Assembly: GCF_019029495.1 (NCBI RefSeq)
Contig: NZ_JAERQM010000002.1
Location: 783,968 to 847,967, forward strand
DNA length: 64,000 nucleotides
Origin: Falsiroseomonas oleicola
GTDB taxonomy: Bacteria; Pseudomonadota; Alphaproteobacteria; Acetobacterales; Acetobacteraceae
Reading direction: 5' to 3'
Below the pieces are notes generated by a model, which made no database searches, was not told the origin of the DNA, and was given only the letters and a program-made list of their open reading frames with translations. Below, piece by piece: positions 24,743-33,421 of this stretch. The first letter of the stretch is position 1. The number at the start of each line of letters is the position of its first letter. A program made the translations under genes and the position numbers.

Positions 24743-25630
24743 TCAGATGTCTCCGTCGAGGTCGAGGGTCCAGGCATCGGCCACCAGCCTATAGCCGTCA
24801 CCCTCCCGGGCCAGATGCGCCAGGGCCGGGAAATGCAGATGCATGCCGGCGATCGCCTGCCGGTCCGTCGCCACGCGGTCAAAAATGTGGCGGCGCGTAG
24901 CGGCGGCCTGGGCGGGGTCCACATCCACCGCCATCGTCGCCTCCGGCCGCGGCACCTGCACCTCCGGCACATGCACGATATCGCCCCAGATCAGCAGGGA
25001 TTTGCTGCCGGAGGCGATGAGGAAGCCGGTATGGCCGGGGGTGTGGCCGGGCAGCGGGATGGCGGTGACGCCGGGAAAGACCTCACCGGCGCTGAACAGG
25101 CTGGTGCAGTCGGCATAGGCGTCCAGCCGGGCACGGGCGCCGCCGAAGAAGGCGGCGCGGCGGGCGGCATCGCAGGCGGCCATGGCGGCGTCATCCCGCC
25201 AATAGGCGTGTTCGGCGACATGCAGGCGGAACTCGGCCCGCGGATAGAGCGGCGCGCCATCCGGTCCGGTCAGCCCGCCGAAATGGTCGGGATGCAGATG
25301 CGTCATCAGCAGCGTGTCCACCGACTCCGCCGCGACGCCTGCCGCCGCCAGATTGCCCGCCAGCCGCCCGACCGTGGGCTTGGAGGGGCCGCAGCCGGTG
25401 TCGATCAGCGCCACGCGGTCGCCATGGCGGACCAGAAAGCCGTTCACCGCCGTGCGGCGCGGCACCGGGCGGAAGGCGCTGTGCAGCAGCGCGGCGGCGT
25501 CCTCCTGCGCGATATCGCCGAGGGTCGACAGCGGCGCGTCCTGGTGGCCGTCGCTCAGCGCGGTGACGAGGATGTCGCCGACTCGCCGGTGGAATACGCC
25601 GGGCACCTGCTGGATCGCGCTGCTGGTCAT
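24743..25630 (-). CDS. Metallo-beta-lactamase-fold hydrolase
   Basis: A 295-residue MBL-fold hydrolase. Metal motifs are THLHPDHFGG (HxHxDH, about 113-122), a following histidine in the FRLHVAEHAYW segment, PGHTPGHTGF (about 195) and WGDIVHVPE (about 215) with the bridging Asp. A C-terminal histidine lies in GMHLHFPALA. This pattern fits the quorum-lactonase/methyl-parathion-hydrolase-like subgroup. ATG 25630 begins the conserved region; the frame upstream is not conserved-looking and overlaps the divergent gene's promoter. Activity could be lactonase, esterase or phosphotriesterase. Confidence 0.88.
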   Translation of the reverse strand: MTSSAIQQVPGVFHRRVGDILVTALSDGHQDAPLSTLGDIAQEDAAALLHSAFRPVPRRTAVNGFLVRHGDRVALIDTGCGPSKPTVGRLAGNLAAAGVAAESVDTLLMTHLHPDHFGGLTGPDGAPLYPRAEFRLHVAEHAYWRDDAAMAACDAARRAAFFGGARARLDAYADCTSLFSAGEVFPGVTAIPLPGHTPGHTGFLIASGSKSLLIWGDIVHVPEVQVPRPEATMAVDVDPAQAAATRRHIFDRVATDRQAIAGMHLHFPALAHLAREGDGYRLVADAWTLDLDGDI

Positions 25631-25705
25631 GCTGTGGTCCGTCCTGAATGGCGCGCCAGAATGGCGAGGCTGGCGGGATGGGCAAGGGGGAGGCACAGAG
25701 AAGCC

Positions 25706-26647
25706 ATGATGGCCCGACCGACCCGCCGCACGCTGATCGCCCATTCCGCCCTGGCCCTGCCAGGCGCGGCCCAGGCCGCCGAGGCGGTGGTGCTGCCCGG
25801 CCGGCTGCGCGGCACGCTGTTGCGGCCATCAGGCCCCGGTCGTGGCCTCGGCTGCCTGCTGCTGCCGGGCTCCGGCCCCACCGACCGGGACGGCAACCAG
25901 CCCGGCCTGCGCAACGACGCGCTGCGCCTGCTGGCCGAGGGGCTGGCCGATGCCGGCATCCTCACCCTGCGCATGGACAAGCGCGGCGTCGCCGCCAGCC
26001 GCGCCGCGATCGGCCGGGAGGAGGATCTGACACTGCACAGCCATGCCGAGGATGCGGCGCGGGCGCTGGACCATCTGGCGGCCCAGCCGGGCACCGATCG
26101 GCTGGCGCTGCTCGGCCATAGCGAGGGCGGGGTGGTGGCCCTGCTGGCCGCGCGGCTGCGGCCCGTGGCGGCGCTGGTGCTGCTGGCCACGCCCGGCTTT
26201 CCCGCCGCCGATCTGCTGCGCCGGCAACTGGGCGCGGCGCCGATGCCGGAGGATCTGCGCGCTGCCGCGCTGGGCATCCTGGCACGGCTGGAAGCCGGGG
26301 AGGCGGTGGCGGATGTCCCGCCGCCGCTGATGCCGCTGTTCCGGCCCAGCGTGCAGCCCTATCTGCGCGCCTGGTTCGCGCTGGACCCGGCCGCGTTGCT
26401 GCGGCGGCTGCCGTTGCCGACGCTGGTCATGCAGGGGGAGGCGGACCTCCAGGTCTCGGCCGAGGATGCGCGGCGGCTGGCGGCGGCGCGGGAGGGGGTG
26501 GCGCTGGCCCTGGTGCCGGGGATGAACCATGTGCTGCGGGACTCGCCGGCAGATCGGGCGGGGAATCTCGCGCTGTATGATCGGCCGGGCGTGCCGCTGC
26601 ATCCGGCGGCGCTACCGCGGATATTGGCGCTTCTGGTGGGGGTGTGA
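25706..26647 (+). CDS. Exported alpha/beta hydrolase
   Basis: A 313-residue hydrolase with an N-terminal signal peptide (arginine-containing start, hydrophobic core, AQAAEA cleavage region near residue 25). The oxyanion region is LLLPGSGPTDRDGN, the nucleophile elbow GHSEGGVVALLAA (about 137), the acid lies in MQGEADLQVS and the histidine in GMNHVLRD. It is therefore an intact counterpart to the serine-less hydrolase nearby. It resembles the dienelactone-hydrolase/YfhR-like exported group. Two adjacent ATGs (25706, 25709) are possible starts. It is divergent from the MBL-fold gene and convergent with htpG. Confidence 0.87.
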   Translation: MMARPTRRTLIAHSALALPGAAQAAEAVVLPGRLRGTLLRPSGPGRGLGCLLLPGSGPTDRDGNQPGLRNDALRLLAEGLADAGILTLRMDKRGVAASRAAIGREEDLTLHSHAEDAARALDHLAAQPGTDRLALLGHSEGGVVALLAARLRPVAALVLLATPGFPAADLLRRQLGAAPMPEDLRAAALGILARLEAGEAVADVPPPLMPLFRPSVQPYLRAWFALDPAALLRRLPLPTLVMQGEADLQVSAEDARRLAAAREGVALALVPGMNHVLRDSPADRAGNLALYDRPGVPLHPAALPRILALLVGV

Positions 26648-26670
26648 GGGCGGGGCGGCGGTGCCTGACT

Positions 26671-26788
26671 TGCGAAGCCCCCCTCACCCAAACCCTCTCC
26701 CCCCGTCGGGGGGGTTGGACGCATGCGTCCAACGCTGCGCAGGCTTGGCGCGTAGCGCCTAGCCGGAGCGGGTGAGGGGGGCCTCGCA
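26671..26788. repeat. Composite palindromic intergenic element (REP/MITE-like)
   Basis: A 118-base element between convergent genes. Its ends are a 19-bp inverted repeat with one mismatch (26671-26689 against 26770-26788, TGCGA.GCCCCCCTCACCC). Inside are CCCCCC-GTC-GGGGGG (26699-26713), a perfect 20-bp palindrome centred on GGACGCATGCGTCC (26714-26733), and an almost perfect 10-bp stem with loop GTA (26742-26764). It can also serve as a bidirectional terminator. No coding capacity. Confidence 0.75.
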
Positions 26789-26793
26789 GCCCT

Positions 26794-28632
26794 TCACGCC
26801 CCGCCGATCGCCAGCGCCTCTGCCACCTTCCGCGCGAAGGCCACCGGATCACGCGGCGTGTCGCCATCCTGCAGCCGCGCCAGGTCCAGCAGCAGGCCGG
26901 CATCCTCGGCCAGCTCCGCGCCTTCCGCCGCCGCCTTCTCCGCCAGGCGGCGGATCAGGGCATGGCGCGGATTCACCTCCAGCACCGGCAGCCCGCCGCC
27001 AAAGCCACGGCCGGCGCGGCGCATCAGGCGCTGCATCTGAAGGTCCGGGCCGCTTTCCGTCGCGGCCAGCACCACGGCGCTGTCCACCAGACGGTCGGTG
27101 GCGCGCACCTCCGACACCTCCTTCGCCAGGGCCTCCTTCAGCAGCGGCAGCAGCCGGGCGAGGTCGGCGGCCTCGCCCTCCGGCGCCGTGCCTTCCACCG
27201 CGGAGAGGTCCACGCTGCCCTGGGTGATGCTGCGGATCGGCTTGTCGTCAAACCGTTCAAGCTGTTCCGGCCAGAAGGCGTCGATCTGGTCGGTCAGCAG
27301 CAGCACCTCCACGCCCTTGGCGCGAAAACCCTCCATTTGCGGCGACGTCGCCAGGGTGGCGGCATTGTCGCCGAGCAGGATATGGATCGCCTCCTGGCCC
27401 GGCTTCATCCGCGCCACGTATTCGGCGAGCGAGGTCCAGCCCTCCACGGCGGAGGACCGGAAGCGCAGCAGCCCGGCCAGTTCCTGCCGGTGCTCGGCAT
27501 CCTCCCAGACGCCTTCCTTCAGCACCGGGCCGAAGACCGACCAGAACTTGGTGTAGTCCTCGGCATCCTTGGCGCGGAACTTCAACTCCGACATCACCTT
27601 GCCGGTCACCGCGCGGCGAATGCGCGCCAGCACCGGCGTTGCCTGGAGCATTTCGCGGGAGACGTTGAGCGGCAGGTCCTCGGTGTCCACCACGCCCTGC
27701 ACGAAGCGCAGCCAGGGCGGCAGCAGCGCGGCCTCCTCGGTGATGAACATGCGGCGGACATGCAGCCGCACCTTGCTCTCCCGGTCTCCCTCCACCGCCT
27801 GGAAGGGCTTGGCGCCCGGGATGAACAGCAGGGCGCTGAATTCCAGCGCGCCCTCCGCCCGCCAATGCAGGGTGGACCAGGGCTTGTCGAAGATATTGCC
27901 GAGGTGGCGGTAGAATTCGAGGCTGGCTTCCTCTGTCACCTCGGACTTGGATTTGCGCCACAGCGCCGTACCCTCATTCGCCGGATGCTCCACCCCATCC
28001 TGGGTGACGGTGATGGGGATGGTGATGTGGTCGGCCCATTTGCGGATGATGGTCTGCAGCCGCATCGGCTCCAGGAACTCCTCCGCATCCGCCTTCATGT
28101 GCAGCACGATGTCGGTGCCGGCCTCGGCGCGCTCGGCGGGCGCCAGGGTGTAGTCGCCGCGGCCCTCGCTGGCCCAGAGCCAGGCTTCCTCCGTGCCGAC
28201 GCGGCGGGAGGTGACCTCCACCCGCTCCGCCACCATGAAGGCCGAATAGAAGCCGACGCCGAACTGGCCGATCAGGTTCGGCTTGTCCGCCGCCGGCGCA
28301 TCGGCGAGGGATTTGGCGAAGGCCAGCGTGCCCGACCGGGCGATGGTGCCGAGGTGCTGGGTCAGCTCCGCCTTGGACATGCCGGTGCCGGGGTCGGAGA
28401 TGGTGAGCGTCCGCGCCGCCTTGTCCGGTACGACGCGCACCTTCGCCTCCGCCGGCAGCATCAGGCTGGCATCGGTCAGCGCCTCGAACCGTCGGCGATC
28501 CACGGCATCGGCGGCATTGGCCACCAGCTCCCGCAGGAAGATCTCGCGTTCGGAATACAAGGCGTGGACGACCAGATCGAGCAGGCGCCCCACCTCGGCG
28601 CCGAATTCATGCCGCTCCGCAGTCTCGGTCAT
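26794..28632 (-). CDS. htpG: Molecular chaperone HtpG (Hsp90)
   Basis: A 612-residue bacterial Hsp90, a cytoplasmic ATP-dependent dimeric chaperone. The ATP-binding N-domain has [20 protein letters not shown] (about 33-53; the family asparagine is kept, the usual NASDA is NAADA), DPGTGMSK and [15 protein letters not shown] (about 120). The middle domain contains the segments around [10 protein letters not shown] and the C-terminal part is complete for the family's usual length (about 620). Start ATG 28632 gives the normal [14 protein letters not shown] beginning. It lies 57 bases downstream of a small membrane-protein gene on the same strand. Confidence 0.97.
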   Translation of the reverse strand: MTETAERHEFGAEVGRLLDLVVHALYSEREIFLRELVANAADAVDRRRFEALTDASLMLPAEAKVRVVPDKAARTLTISDPGTGMSKAELTQHLGTIARSGTLAFAKSLADAPAADKPNLIGQFGVGFYSAFMVAERVEVTSRRVGTEEAWLWASEGRGDYTLAPAERAEAGTDIVLHMKADAEEFLEPMRLQTIIRKWADHITIPITVTQDGVEHPANEGTALWRKSKSEVTEEASLEFYRHLGNIFDKPWSTLHWRAEGALEFSALLFIPGAKPFQAVEGDRESKVRLHVRRMFITEEAALLPPWLRFVQGVVDTEDLPLNVSREMLQATPVLARIRRAVTGKVMSELKFRAKDAEDYTKFWSVFGPVLKEGVWEDAEHRQELAGLLRFRSSAVEGWTSLAEYVARMKPGQEAIHILLGDNAATLATSPQMEGFRAKGVEVLLLTDQIDAFWPEQLERFDDKPIRSITQGSVDLSAVEGTAPEGEAADLARLLPLLKEALAKEVSEVRATDRLVDSAVVLAATESGPDLQMQRLMRRAGRGFGGGLPVLEVNPRHALIRRLAEKAAAEGAELAEDAGLLLDLARLQDGDTPRDPVAFARKVAEALAIGGA

Positions 28633-28689
28633 CTTGCATCCCCATCGTAGATCGCGCGGGCGGCGATATGCGCGGCCCTGGGGAGGTTT

Positions 28690-29046
28690 TCAACCGGGCG
28701 TGCGAACCCAGGCGAGCAGCACCAGGAAGCCGGCGATCCCGGCGAAGACATGGCTGGCCAGAAGGGCATTGGCGCCGCGCCGCGCCGTTCGGGGCAGGCG
28801 GCGGGCGCTCCAGCCCGCGACCAGCGCCAGGGCCAGCAGCGCCAGGGGCAGCCAGGCGGGTGGGCCGGAGGCCGTGGCCGGCGCGCGCAGCACCAGCCAG
28901 GCGACCAGCGCGGTCGCGGTCAGGGCCAGGACCAGATGGATCAGCACCAGCAGCCGGTGGCGGATGCGTTGCAGGAACAGCAGGCCGCAGCCAACGCCGA
29001 CCACCAGGGTCAGCAGCACGGCCATGATGGCGGGGGCGGTGCTCAT
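28690..29046 (-). CDS. Small four-helix membrane protein, unknown function
   Basis: A 118-residue protein made almost entirely of hydrophobic segments: about 6-26, 34-53, 65-82 and 96-115, separated by short arginine-rich loops (QRIRHR, RRLPRTARRG). This gives four predicted membrane helices. Its start overlaps the stop of the histidine phosphatase gene (ATGA), so the pair is co-translated. I do not recognise the family. It might anchor or partner the exported phosphatase. htpG follows in the same direction. Confidence 0.75.
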   Translation of the reverse strand: MSTAPAIMAVLLTLVVGVGCGLLFLQRIRHRLLVLIHLVLALTATALVAWLVLRAPATASGPPAWLPLALLALALVAGWSARRLPRTARRGANALLASHVFAGIAGFLVLLAWVRTPG

Positions 29047-29588
29047 GGCCGGATGCGTCCGGCGACGGCCAGCGTGCCGGGGCGCAGCACGATGCCCTCG
29101 CCGGAGGCCGGGAAGATCTCGGTCAGCGCGGTGATGTTCACCTGATGCGTGGTGATGACCAGCGCGCCCGGCCCCGCCCAGCCTTGCAGCAGGGCTCGCG
29201 CCGCCTCGGTGCGCGGCGCGGCGTCCCGGCGGTTGGCGAAGAAGGAATCGAAGACGGGCTCGGGCCGGGACTGGCCGGGGAAGGCCAGCTCCGCCGTCTC
29301 CCGTGCCCGGCACCAGCGGGAGGTGAGGACCTGGCCGACCGCGATCTCCCGTGCCCGAAAAGTGGCGCCGATGCGCCGTGCCTGGTCGCGGCCGAGGGCA
29401 TCCAGGTTGCGCTGGGTGGCGCAATCCTCCAGCCGGAAGCCCGGCGGATCGCCGCCGCCAGGGGCGTTGGCGTGGCGGAACAGCACGATGCCGCCCTGGC
29501 GCAGCACCGGCCATCCCTCCGCCCGGGCGGTGCCGGGCAGCAGCAAGGCGGGCAGTGCCAGCGCGGCGCGGCGTGGCAGGCGGGTCAC
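29043..29588 (-). CDS. Exported histidine phosphatase (phosphoglycerate-mutase-like)
   Basis: A 181-residue branch-2-like histidine phosphatase. A signal peptide to about residue 23 (LLPGTARAEG) precedes the catalytic FRHANAPGGGDP (RH motif, about 37), the phosphate-pocket arginines in SRWCRARETAELAF (about 90-103) and the second histidine in TTHQVNITAL (about 147). The start is GTG at 29588, chosen because GGGGAGG lies about 8 bases upstream; no ATG gives a signal peptide. It is expected in the periplasm. The downstream membrane-protein gene overlaps it by four bases. Confidence 0.88.
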   Translation of the reverse strand: MTRLPRRAALALPALLLPGTARAEGWPVLRQGGIVLFRHANAPGGGDPPGFRLEDCATQRNLDALGRDQARRIGATFRAREIAVGQVLTSRWCRARETAELAFPGQSRPEPVFDSFFANRRDAAPRTEAARALLQGWAGPGALVITTHQVNITALTEIFPASGEGIVLRPGTLAVAGRIRP

Positions 29589-29723
29589 GGCGGGCCTCCC
29601 CTTGGTCCGAGCCGGATGTCGTGCGGCCGGGCCGGTTGTAAAGCGTGCATTGACGGGGTGGGGAGGCTGCGGTTCCCTCGGCCGTCCATTGGCCCGGCTG
29701 ATGCACCAAGAAGGGGAACGTCC

Positions 29724-30605
29724 ATGAACCATGTCACGCCCAGCCACCTCGCCGGCCCGCGCTACCGGCATGAGGCGGAGGCCGCCCAGCCCTATCGCAG
29801 CATCACGGTGGAGAAGCTGACGCCCATCATCGGCGCGGAGATCGGCGGCGTCGATCTTGCCCGGCCGACGCCGGAGCAGATGCAGGAAATCCACCGCGCC
29901 TTCGCCGAGAACCTGGTGATCTTCTTCCGCGACCAGGTGATGACGCCGGAACAGCACCTGGCCTTCGGCCAACAGTTCGGCCCGCTGCACATCCACCCCG
30001 CGGCGCCGACCGAGGGCCATCCCGCGCTGATGATCATCAAGGCGGACCGCAACAGCCCGCGCGCCAATGGCGAGTTCTGGCATTCCGACGTGTCCTGCGA
30101 CGAGGAACCGCCGCTGGGCAGCATCCTCTATATCAAGGAATCCCCGGCGGTCGGCGGCGACACGCTGTTCGCCAATATGTACGCCGCCTATGACGCGCTG
30201 TCGGATCGCATGAAGACCTATCTGGAAGGCCTGACGGCGGTGCATGACGGGGAGGAGATCTATCGCGGCACCTATGCGAATGTCGGCGTGCAGGACAAGC
30301 CCGTCTATCCGCGCGCGGTGCATCCGGTGATCCGCACCCATCCCGTGACGGGCCGCAAGGCGCTGTTCGTCAACAAGGGATTCACCCGGCGCATCCTGGA
30401 TATTCCGGTGGATGAGAGCACGGGGCTGCTCGCCTATCTGTTCGAGCACAGCGCCAATCCGCTGTTCCAGTGCCGCTTCCGCTGGCGCACCAATTCCGTC
30501 GCCTTCTGGGACAATCGCTGCGCGCAGCACCGGGCGATGTGGGACTACTGGCCCGCGACGCGCTACGGCAACCGCGTGACCATCCAGGGCGACAGGCCGG
30601 TTTGA
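29724..30605 (+). CDS. TauD/TfdA-family Fe(II)/2-oxoglutarate dioxygenase
   Basis: A 293-residue dioxygenase that hydroxylates a substrate using Fe(II), oxygen and 2-oxoglutarate, as in taurine or 2,4-D breakdown. The iron triad is visible: H and D in EFWHSDVSC (about 117-119) and the distal H in RCAQHRAMWDY (about 272), with the 2-oxoglutarate arginine in the following YGNRVTI. Other family segments are GAEIGGVDLA and FVNKGFTRRI. AAGGGGAA precedes the ATG. The next gene begins 11 bases downstream and is probably co-transcribed. Substrate unknown. Confidence 0.93.
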   Translation: MNHVTPSHLAGPRYRHEAEAAQPYRSITVEKLTPIIGAEIGGVDLARPTPEQMQEIHRAFAENLVIFFRDQVMTPEQHLAFGQQFGPLHIHPAAPTEGHPALMIIKADRNSPRANGEFWHSDVSCDEEPPLGSILYIKESPAVGGDTLFANMYAAYDALSDRMKTYLEGLTAVHDGEEIYRGTYANVGVQDKPVYPRAVHPVIRTHPVTGRKALFVNKGFTRRILDIPVDESTGLLAYLFEHSANPLFQCRFRWRTNSVAFWDNRCAQHRAMWDYWPATRYGNRVTIQGDRPV

Positions 30606-30616
30606 GGAGAGACCAA

Positions 30617-31219
30617 GTGACTGAGACATTGCTGTTCCCGGGTCGCGTGGAATGGTCCGGCGAGAATCCGGGCATTTCGCTGAAGCAGGACCCGGCGGGG
30701 CCTTTCACCACCCTGGCTTCCTTCTTCCGCGTCGTGCTGTCCCCGCATGGGCGCGGACATGCGCTGGTGCTGCTGCAATCGCCGAAGGAGAATGGCGCCC
30801 CGGGCAATATCTGCCTGACGGACAACGAGCCCTTGGCGCGCTGGCTGGTGGCCGACTACGTGTCGCATTTCGGTGCCTGGCGCGGGCTGCCGGGGCTGAA
30901 AGGCCTGCACTATCGCAGCCTGGACAGCGTGGCGGCGGGTGGCGATGCCATTTCCTCCTACAGCGAGACGGTGACCGCGGGCGACATGACGGTGGCGCTG
31001 GAATGGTCGGGCCTCGGCATGCCCTTCTGTTTCGCGCTGCCGCCCGAGAAATCGGCCACGGGTCGGCACCATATGCCGACCCTCTTCGTCGGCTGCGACA
31101 AGGCGACCGTCACGGTGAATGGCGTGGCCATCCCCGGCGCACCGATTCCGCGCGAGATCGCCGGCCAGCACATCTCCACCGCGATGCTGGCTTTTTCGGA
31201 AACCTGGATCGGCGTGTGA
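30617..31219 (+). CDS. Conserved-looking protein of unknown function, partner of the dioxygenase
   Basis: A 200-residue protein that I do not recognise. The start is GTG at 30617, with GAGGAGA 8 bases upstream and only 11 bases after the dioxygenase stop, so both are probably one transcript. The sequence appears mixed alpha/beta with no signal peptide or membrane helix. Notable segments are SPHGRGHALVLLQSP, ARWLVADYVSHFGAW and HHMPTLFVGCDKATVTVNG. It has only three cysteines and no obvious catalytic motif. Linkage suggests it supports the dioxygenase reaction or binds its product. It ends one base before the convergent phosphotransferase stop. Confidence 0.75.
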   Translation: MTETLLFPGRVEWSGENPGISLKQDPAGPFTTLASFFRVVLSPHGRGHALVLLQSPKENGAPGNICLTDNEPLARWLVADYVSHFGAWRGLPGLKGLHYRSLDSVAAGGDAISSYSETVTAGDMTVALEWSGLGMPFCFALPPEKSATGRHHMPTLFVGCDKATVTVNGVAIPGAPIPREIAGQHISTAMLAFSETWIGV

Positions 31220-32230
31220 TCAGGTGACGGCCTGCGCCTGAGCCCAGGCGAGGGCCGCCACCCTTTCGAAGCGCGCGGCAAGCGCATGGGCTTCCGGATT
31301 CGCCGCCGTGCCGCGCGCCGCGCGGCCGCGGATGCCATGCAGGATGGCGGCGAAGCGGAACATGTTGAAGGCGACGTAGAAGTCCAGATCCGGCACGGCA
31401 TCGCGGCCGCTGTGCCGGGCATAGGCGGCGATGTAATCGGCCTCGCTGGGCAGGCCCTGCGCCGCGAAATCGACACCCGCGATGCCGCCCAGGATATCGC
31501 GCGGCATGCGGTACATCATGAGGTGATAGGCGAAGTCGGCCAGGGGATGGCCGATGGTCGATAATTCCCAGTCCAGCACGGCGAGGATGCGCGGCTCGGT
31601 CGGGTGGAAGATCATATTGTCCAGCCGGAAGTCGCCATGCACCACGGCCACTTCCTCCGCCGCCGGGATGTGGCGCGGCAGCCAGTCCACCAGCCGGTCC
31701 ATGTTGTCGTTGCGACCGGCCTCCGCGTCTTCGAGATACTGCCTGGACCAGCGCGCCACCTGGCGTTCCACATAGCGCGAGGGGCGACCGTAATCGGCGA
31801 GGCCGATGGCAACGGGATCGAAGCGATGCAGCGCGGCCAGTGTGCCGACCATCGCCTCGAAACAGGCGGCGCGTTCGGCGCGCGAAAAGTCGGGGAAGGT
31901 GGCATCCCAGAAGATGCGGCCCTCCACCATGTCCATCACGTAGAAGGCGCTGCCGAGCACGGCCTCATCCAGGCACAGCGCATGGACATGCGGCACAGGG
32001 AAGCCGGCGGCGCCAAGCGCCGTCATCACCCGCGCCTCCCGGTCCACCGCATGCGCGCCCTTCAGCAGCACGCCCGGCGGCTTGCGGCGCAGCACGTAGC
32101 GTGCGCCAGGCGTGTCGATGCGATAGGTCGGATTGGACTGGCCGCCCTGGAAGCGGGTGAGCGTCAAAGGTCCGGAGAAGCCCGGCACATGGGCGGACAT
32201 CCAGGCGGCCAGCCCTGCCGTGTCGTTCAT
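31220..32230 (-). CDS. Aminoglycoside-phosphotransferase-like kinase (ACAD10/11-type)
   Basis: A 336-residue small-molecule kinase. The nucleotide-binding N-lobe includes RFQGGQSNPTYRI and YVLRRKPPGVLL. The catalytic loop is VVHGDFRLDNMIFH (about 199-212) and the metal-binding DxD-equivalent is AVLDWELSTIGHPLADFAY (about 220-238). This is the form found fused to acyl-CoA dehydrogenase in ACAD10/11 and as LvaA in levulinate catabolism, where it phosphorylates the 4-hydroxyl of a 4-hydroxyacyl-CoA. Here the start overlaps the acyl-CoA dehydrogenase stop (ATGA), reproducing that pairing. Antibiotic resistance is unlikely. Confidence 0.9.
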   Translation of the reverse strand: MNDTAGLAAWMSAHVPGFSGPLTLTRFQGGQSNPTYRIDTPGARYVLRRKPPGVLLKGAHAVDREARVMTALGAAGFPVPHVHALCLDEAVLGSAFYVMDMVEGRIFWDATFPDFSRAERAACFEAMVGTLAALHRFDPVAIGLADYGRPSRYVERQVARWSRQYLEDAEAGRNDNMDRLVDWLPRHIPAAEEVAVVHGDFRLDNMIFHPTEPRILAVLDWELSTIGHPLADFAYHLMMYRMPRDILGGIAGVDFAAQGLPSEADYIAAYARHSGRDAVPDLDFYVAFNMFRFAAILHGIRGRAARGTAANPEAHALAARFERVAALAWAQAQAVT

Positions 32231-33411
32231 CGCTTCTGTGGCCCCAGCGCGGCGCGCTTGATGCCCTTGGCGATGGACCATTTATGGACCTCGGTCGGGC
32301 CGTCATAGATGCGGAAGGCGCGGGTTTCGCGCAGCACCTGTTCCACGATGGTATCGCCCGTGACGCCCGTGCCGCCCAGCACCTGCACGCAGCGATCGGC
32401 GACGCGGTACAGCGCCTCCGACACCGCCACCTTCGCAACGCTGCTTTCATGCGTGCCGGAATGCCCCGCATCCAGCGCCGCGGCGCACCAGTCGATCATC
32501 AGCGCGGCCTGCTGCAATTCGATCAGGTTCTCGGCCAGCATGAAGCCGACGCCCTCATGGTCGATGAGCAGCTTGCCGAAGGCCTCCCGCTTCACCGCAT
32601 AGGCCGTCGCGATCTCCTGCGCGCGCGTCGCCGCGCCATGCCAGCGCATGCAGTGCGACAGACGCGCGGGAGCGAGCCTGATCTGCGCATAGCGAAAACC
32701 CTCATCCACCTCGCCCAGCACCTGGTCGTCGGTGACGCGCAAATCCTCGATGGCGACCACCGCATGGCCGCCGGGCATGGAACTGTCGATGGTGTCGAGG
32801 ATGCGCTCGATGCGGATGGCGGGGTTTGGCAGCTCCACCAGGAACATGGTCGCGCCGATCTTCGCGTCGGTGGGCGTGCTGCGCGCCATGACAATGCCGA
32901 CCGAAGCGCCCCGCGCACCGGTGATGAAGGCCTTGCGGCCATTGATGACCCAGCCCGAATTGTCGCGCCGCGCCAGGGTCTGCAACATCGAGGGATCGGA
33001 GCCGGCGCCACCCTCCGCCGCCGGTTCCGTCATGAAGAAGGCGGATCGCGCGCCGGCGATCAGCGGCGCCAGGAAGCGCGCCTTCTGCGCCGCCGTGCCG
33101 ATCTTCCCGAGCAGGAACATATTGCCCTCATCGGGCGCCATGGTGTTGACCGCGACGGGGCCGAGCGGCGACAGGCCTGACTTCTTCAGCACCGTCGCGG
33201 TTTCCACCTGCGTCAGATGGCTGCCATCCGCCAGGATATGCGGCGTCAGCACGCCGGCCGCGCGCGCCTTCGCCCGCAGTTCCTGCACCAGATCATCGCT
33301 CGGCCCATGCGCGCCGCAGCGCGGATCATGCTCATAGGGGATGACGGTGCCGCGCACGAAATCCTCGACGCGCTGCGCGATCTCCAGGCTGCGCGGGGTC
33401 TGTTCCATCAT
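32227..33411 (-). CDS. Acyl-CoA dehydrogenase (ACAD10/11-like)
   Basis: A 394-residue FAD-dependent acyl-CoA dehydrogenase-fold enzyme. FAD and substrate segments include FFMTEPAAEGGAGSD, WVINGRKAFITGA and GGTGVTGDTIVEQVLRETRA. Near the C-terminus, the position of the usual catalytic glutamate reads IYDGPTEVHK; the DGPxEVH signature is that of the ACAD10/11 group, which handles phosphorylated 4-hydroxyacyl-CoA. The start is the first of two ATGs at 33411, with GAGGA about 8 bases upstream. Coupled to the downstream kinase (ATGA) and preceded by an SDR, it forms a three-gene operon. Confidence 0.9.
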   Translation of the reverse strand: MMEQTPRSLEIAQRVEDFVRGTVIPYEHDPRCGAHGPSDDLVQELRAKARAAGVLTPHILADGSHLTQVETATVLKKSGLSPLGPVAVNTMAPDEGNMFLLGKIGTAAQKARFLAPLIAGARSAFFMTEPAAEGGAGSDPSMLQTLARRDNSGWVINGRKAFITGARGASVGIVMARSTPTDAKIGATMFLVELPNPAIRIERILDTIDSSMPGGHAVVAIEDLRVTDDQVLGEVDEGFRYAQIRLAPARLSHCMRWHGAATRAQEIATAYAVKREAFGKLLIDHEGVGFMLAENLIELQQAALMIDWCAAALDAGHSGTHESSVAKVAVSEALYRVADRCVQVLGGTGVTGDTIVEQVLRETRAFRIYDGPTEVHKWSIAKGIKRAALGPQKR

Positions 33412-33421
33412 GCGTCGGTCC

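Noticed and set aside
23819..26647. A 942-codon plus-strand frame across three genes
   Set aside because: Only its last third (from 25706) shows signal peptide and hydrolase motifs. The rest is antisense to the intact hydrolase and MBL-fold genes and is rich in Arg/His/Gln/Gly, typical of a G+C-rich shadow frame.
31220..32230. Aminoglycoside resistance kinase
   Set aside because: The APH fold is shared by many small-molecule kinases; overlap with an ACAD10/11-like gene indicates acyl-CoA metabolism.
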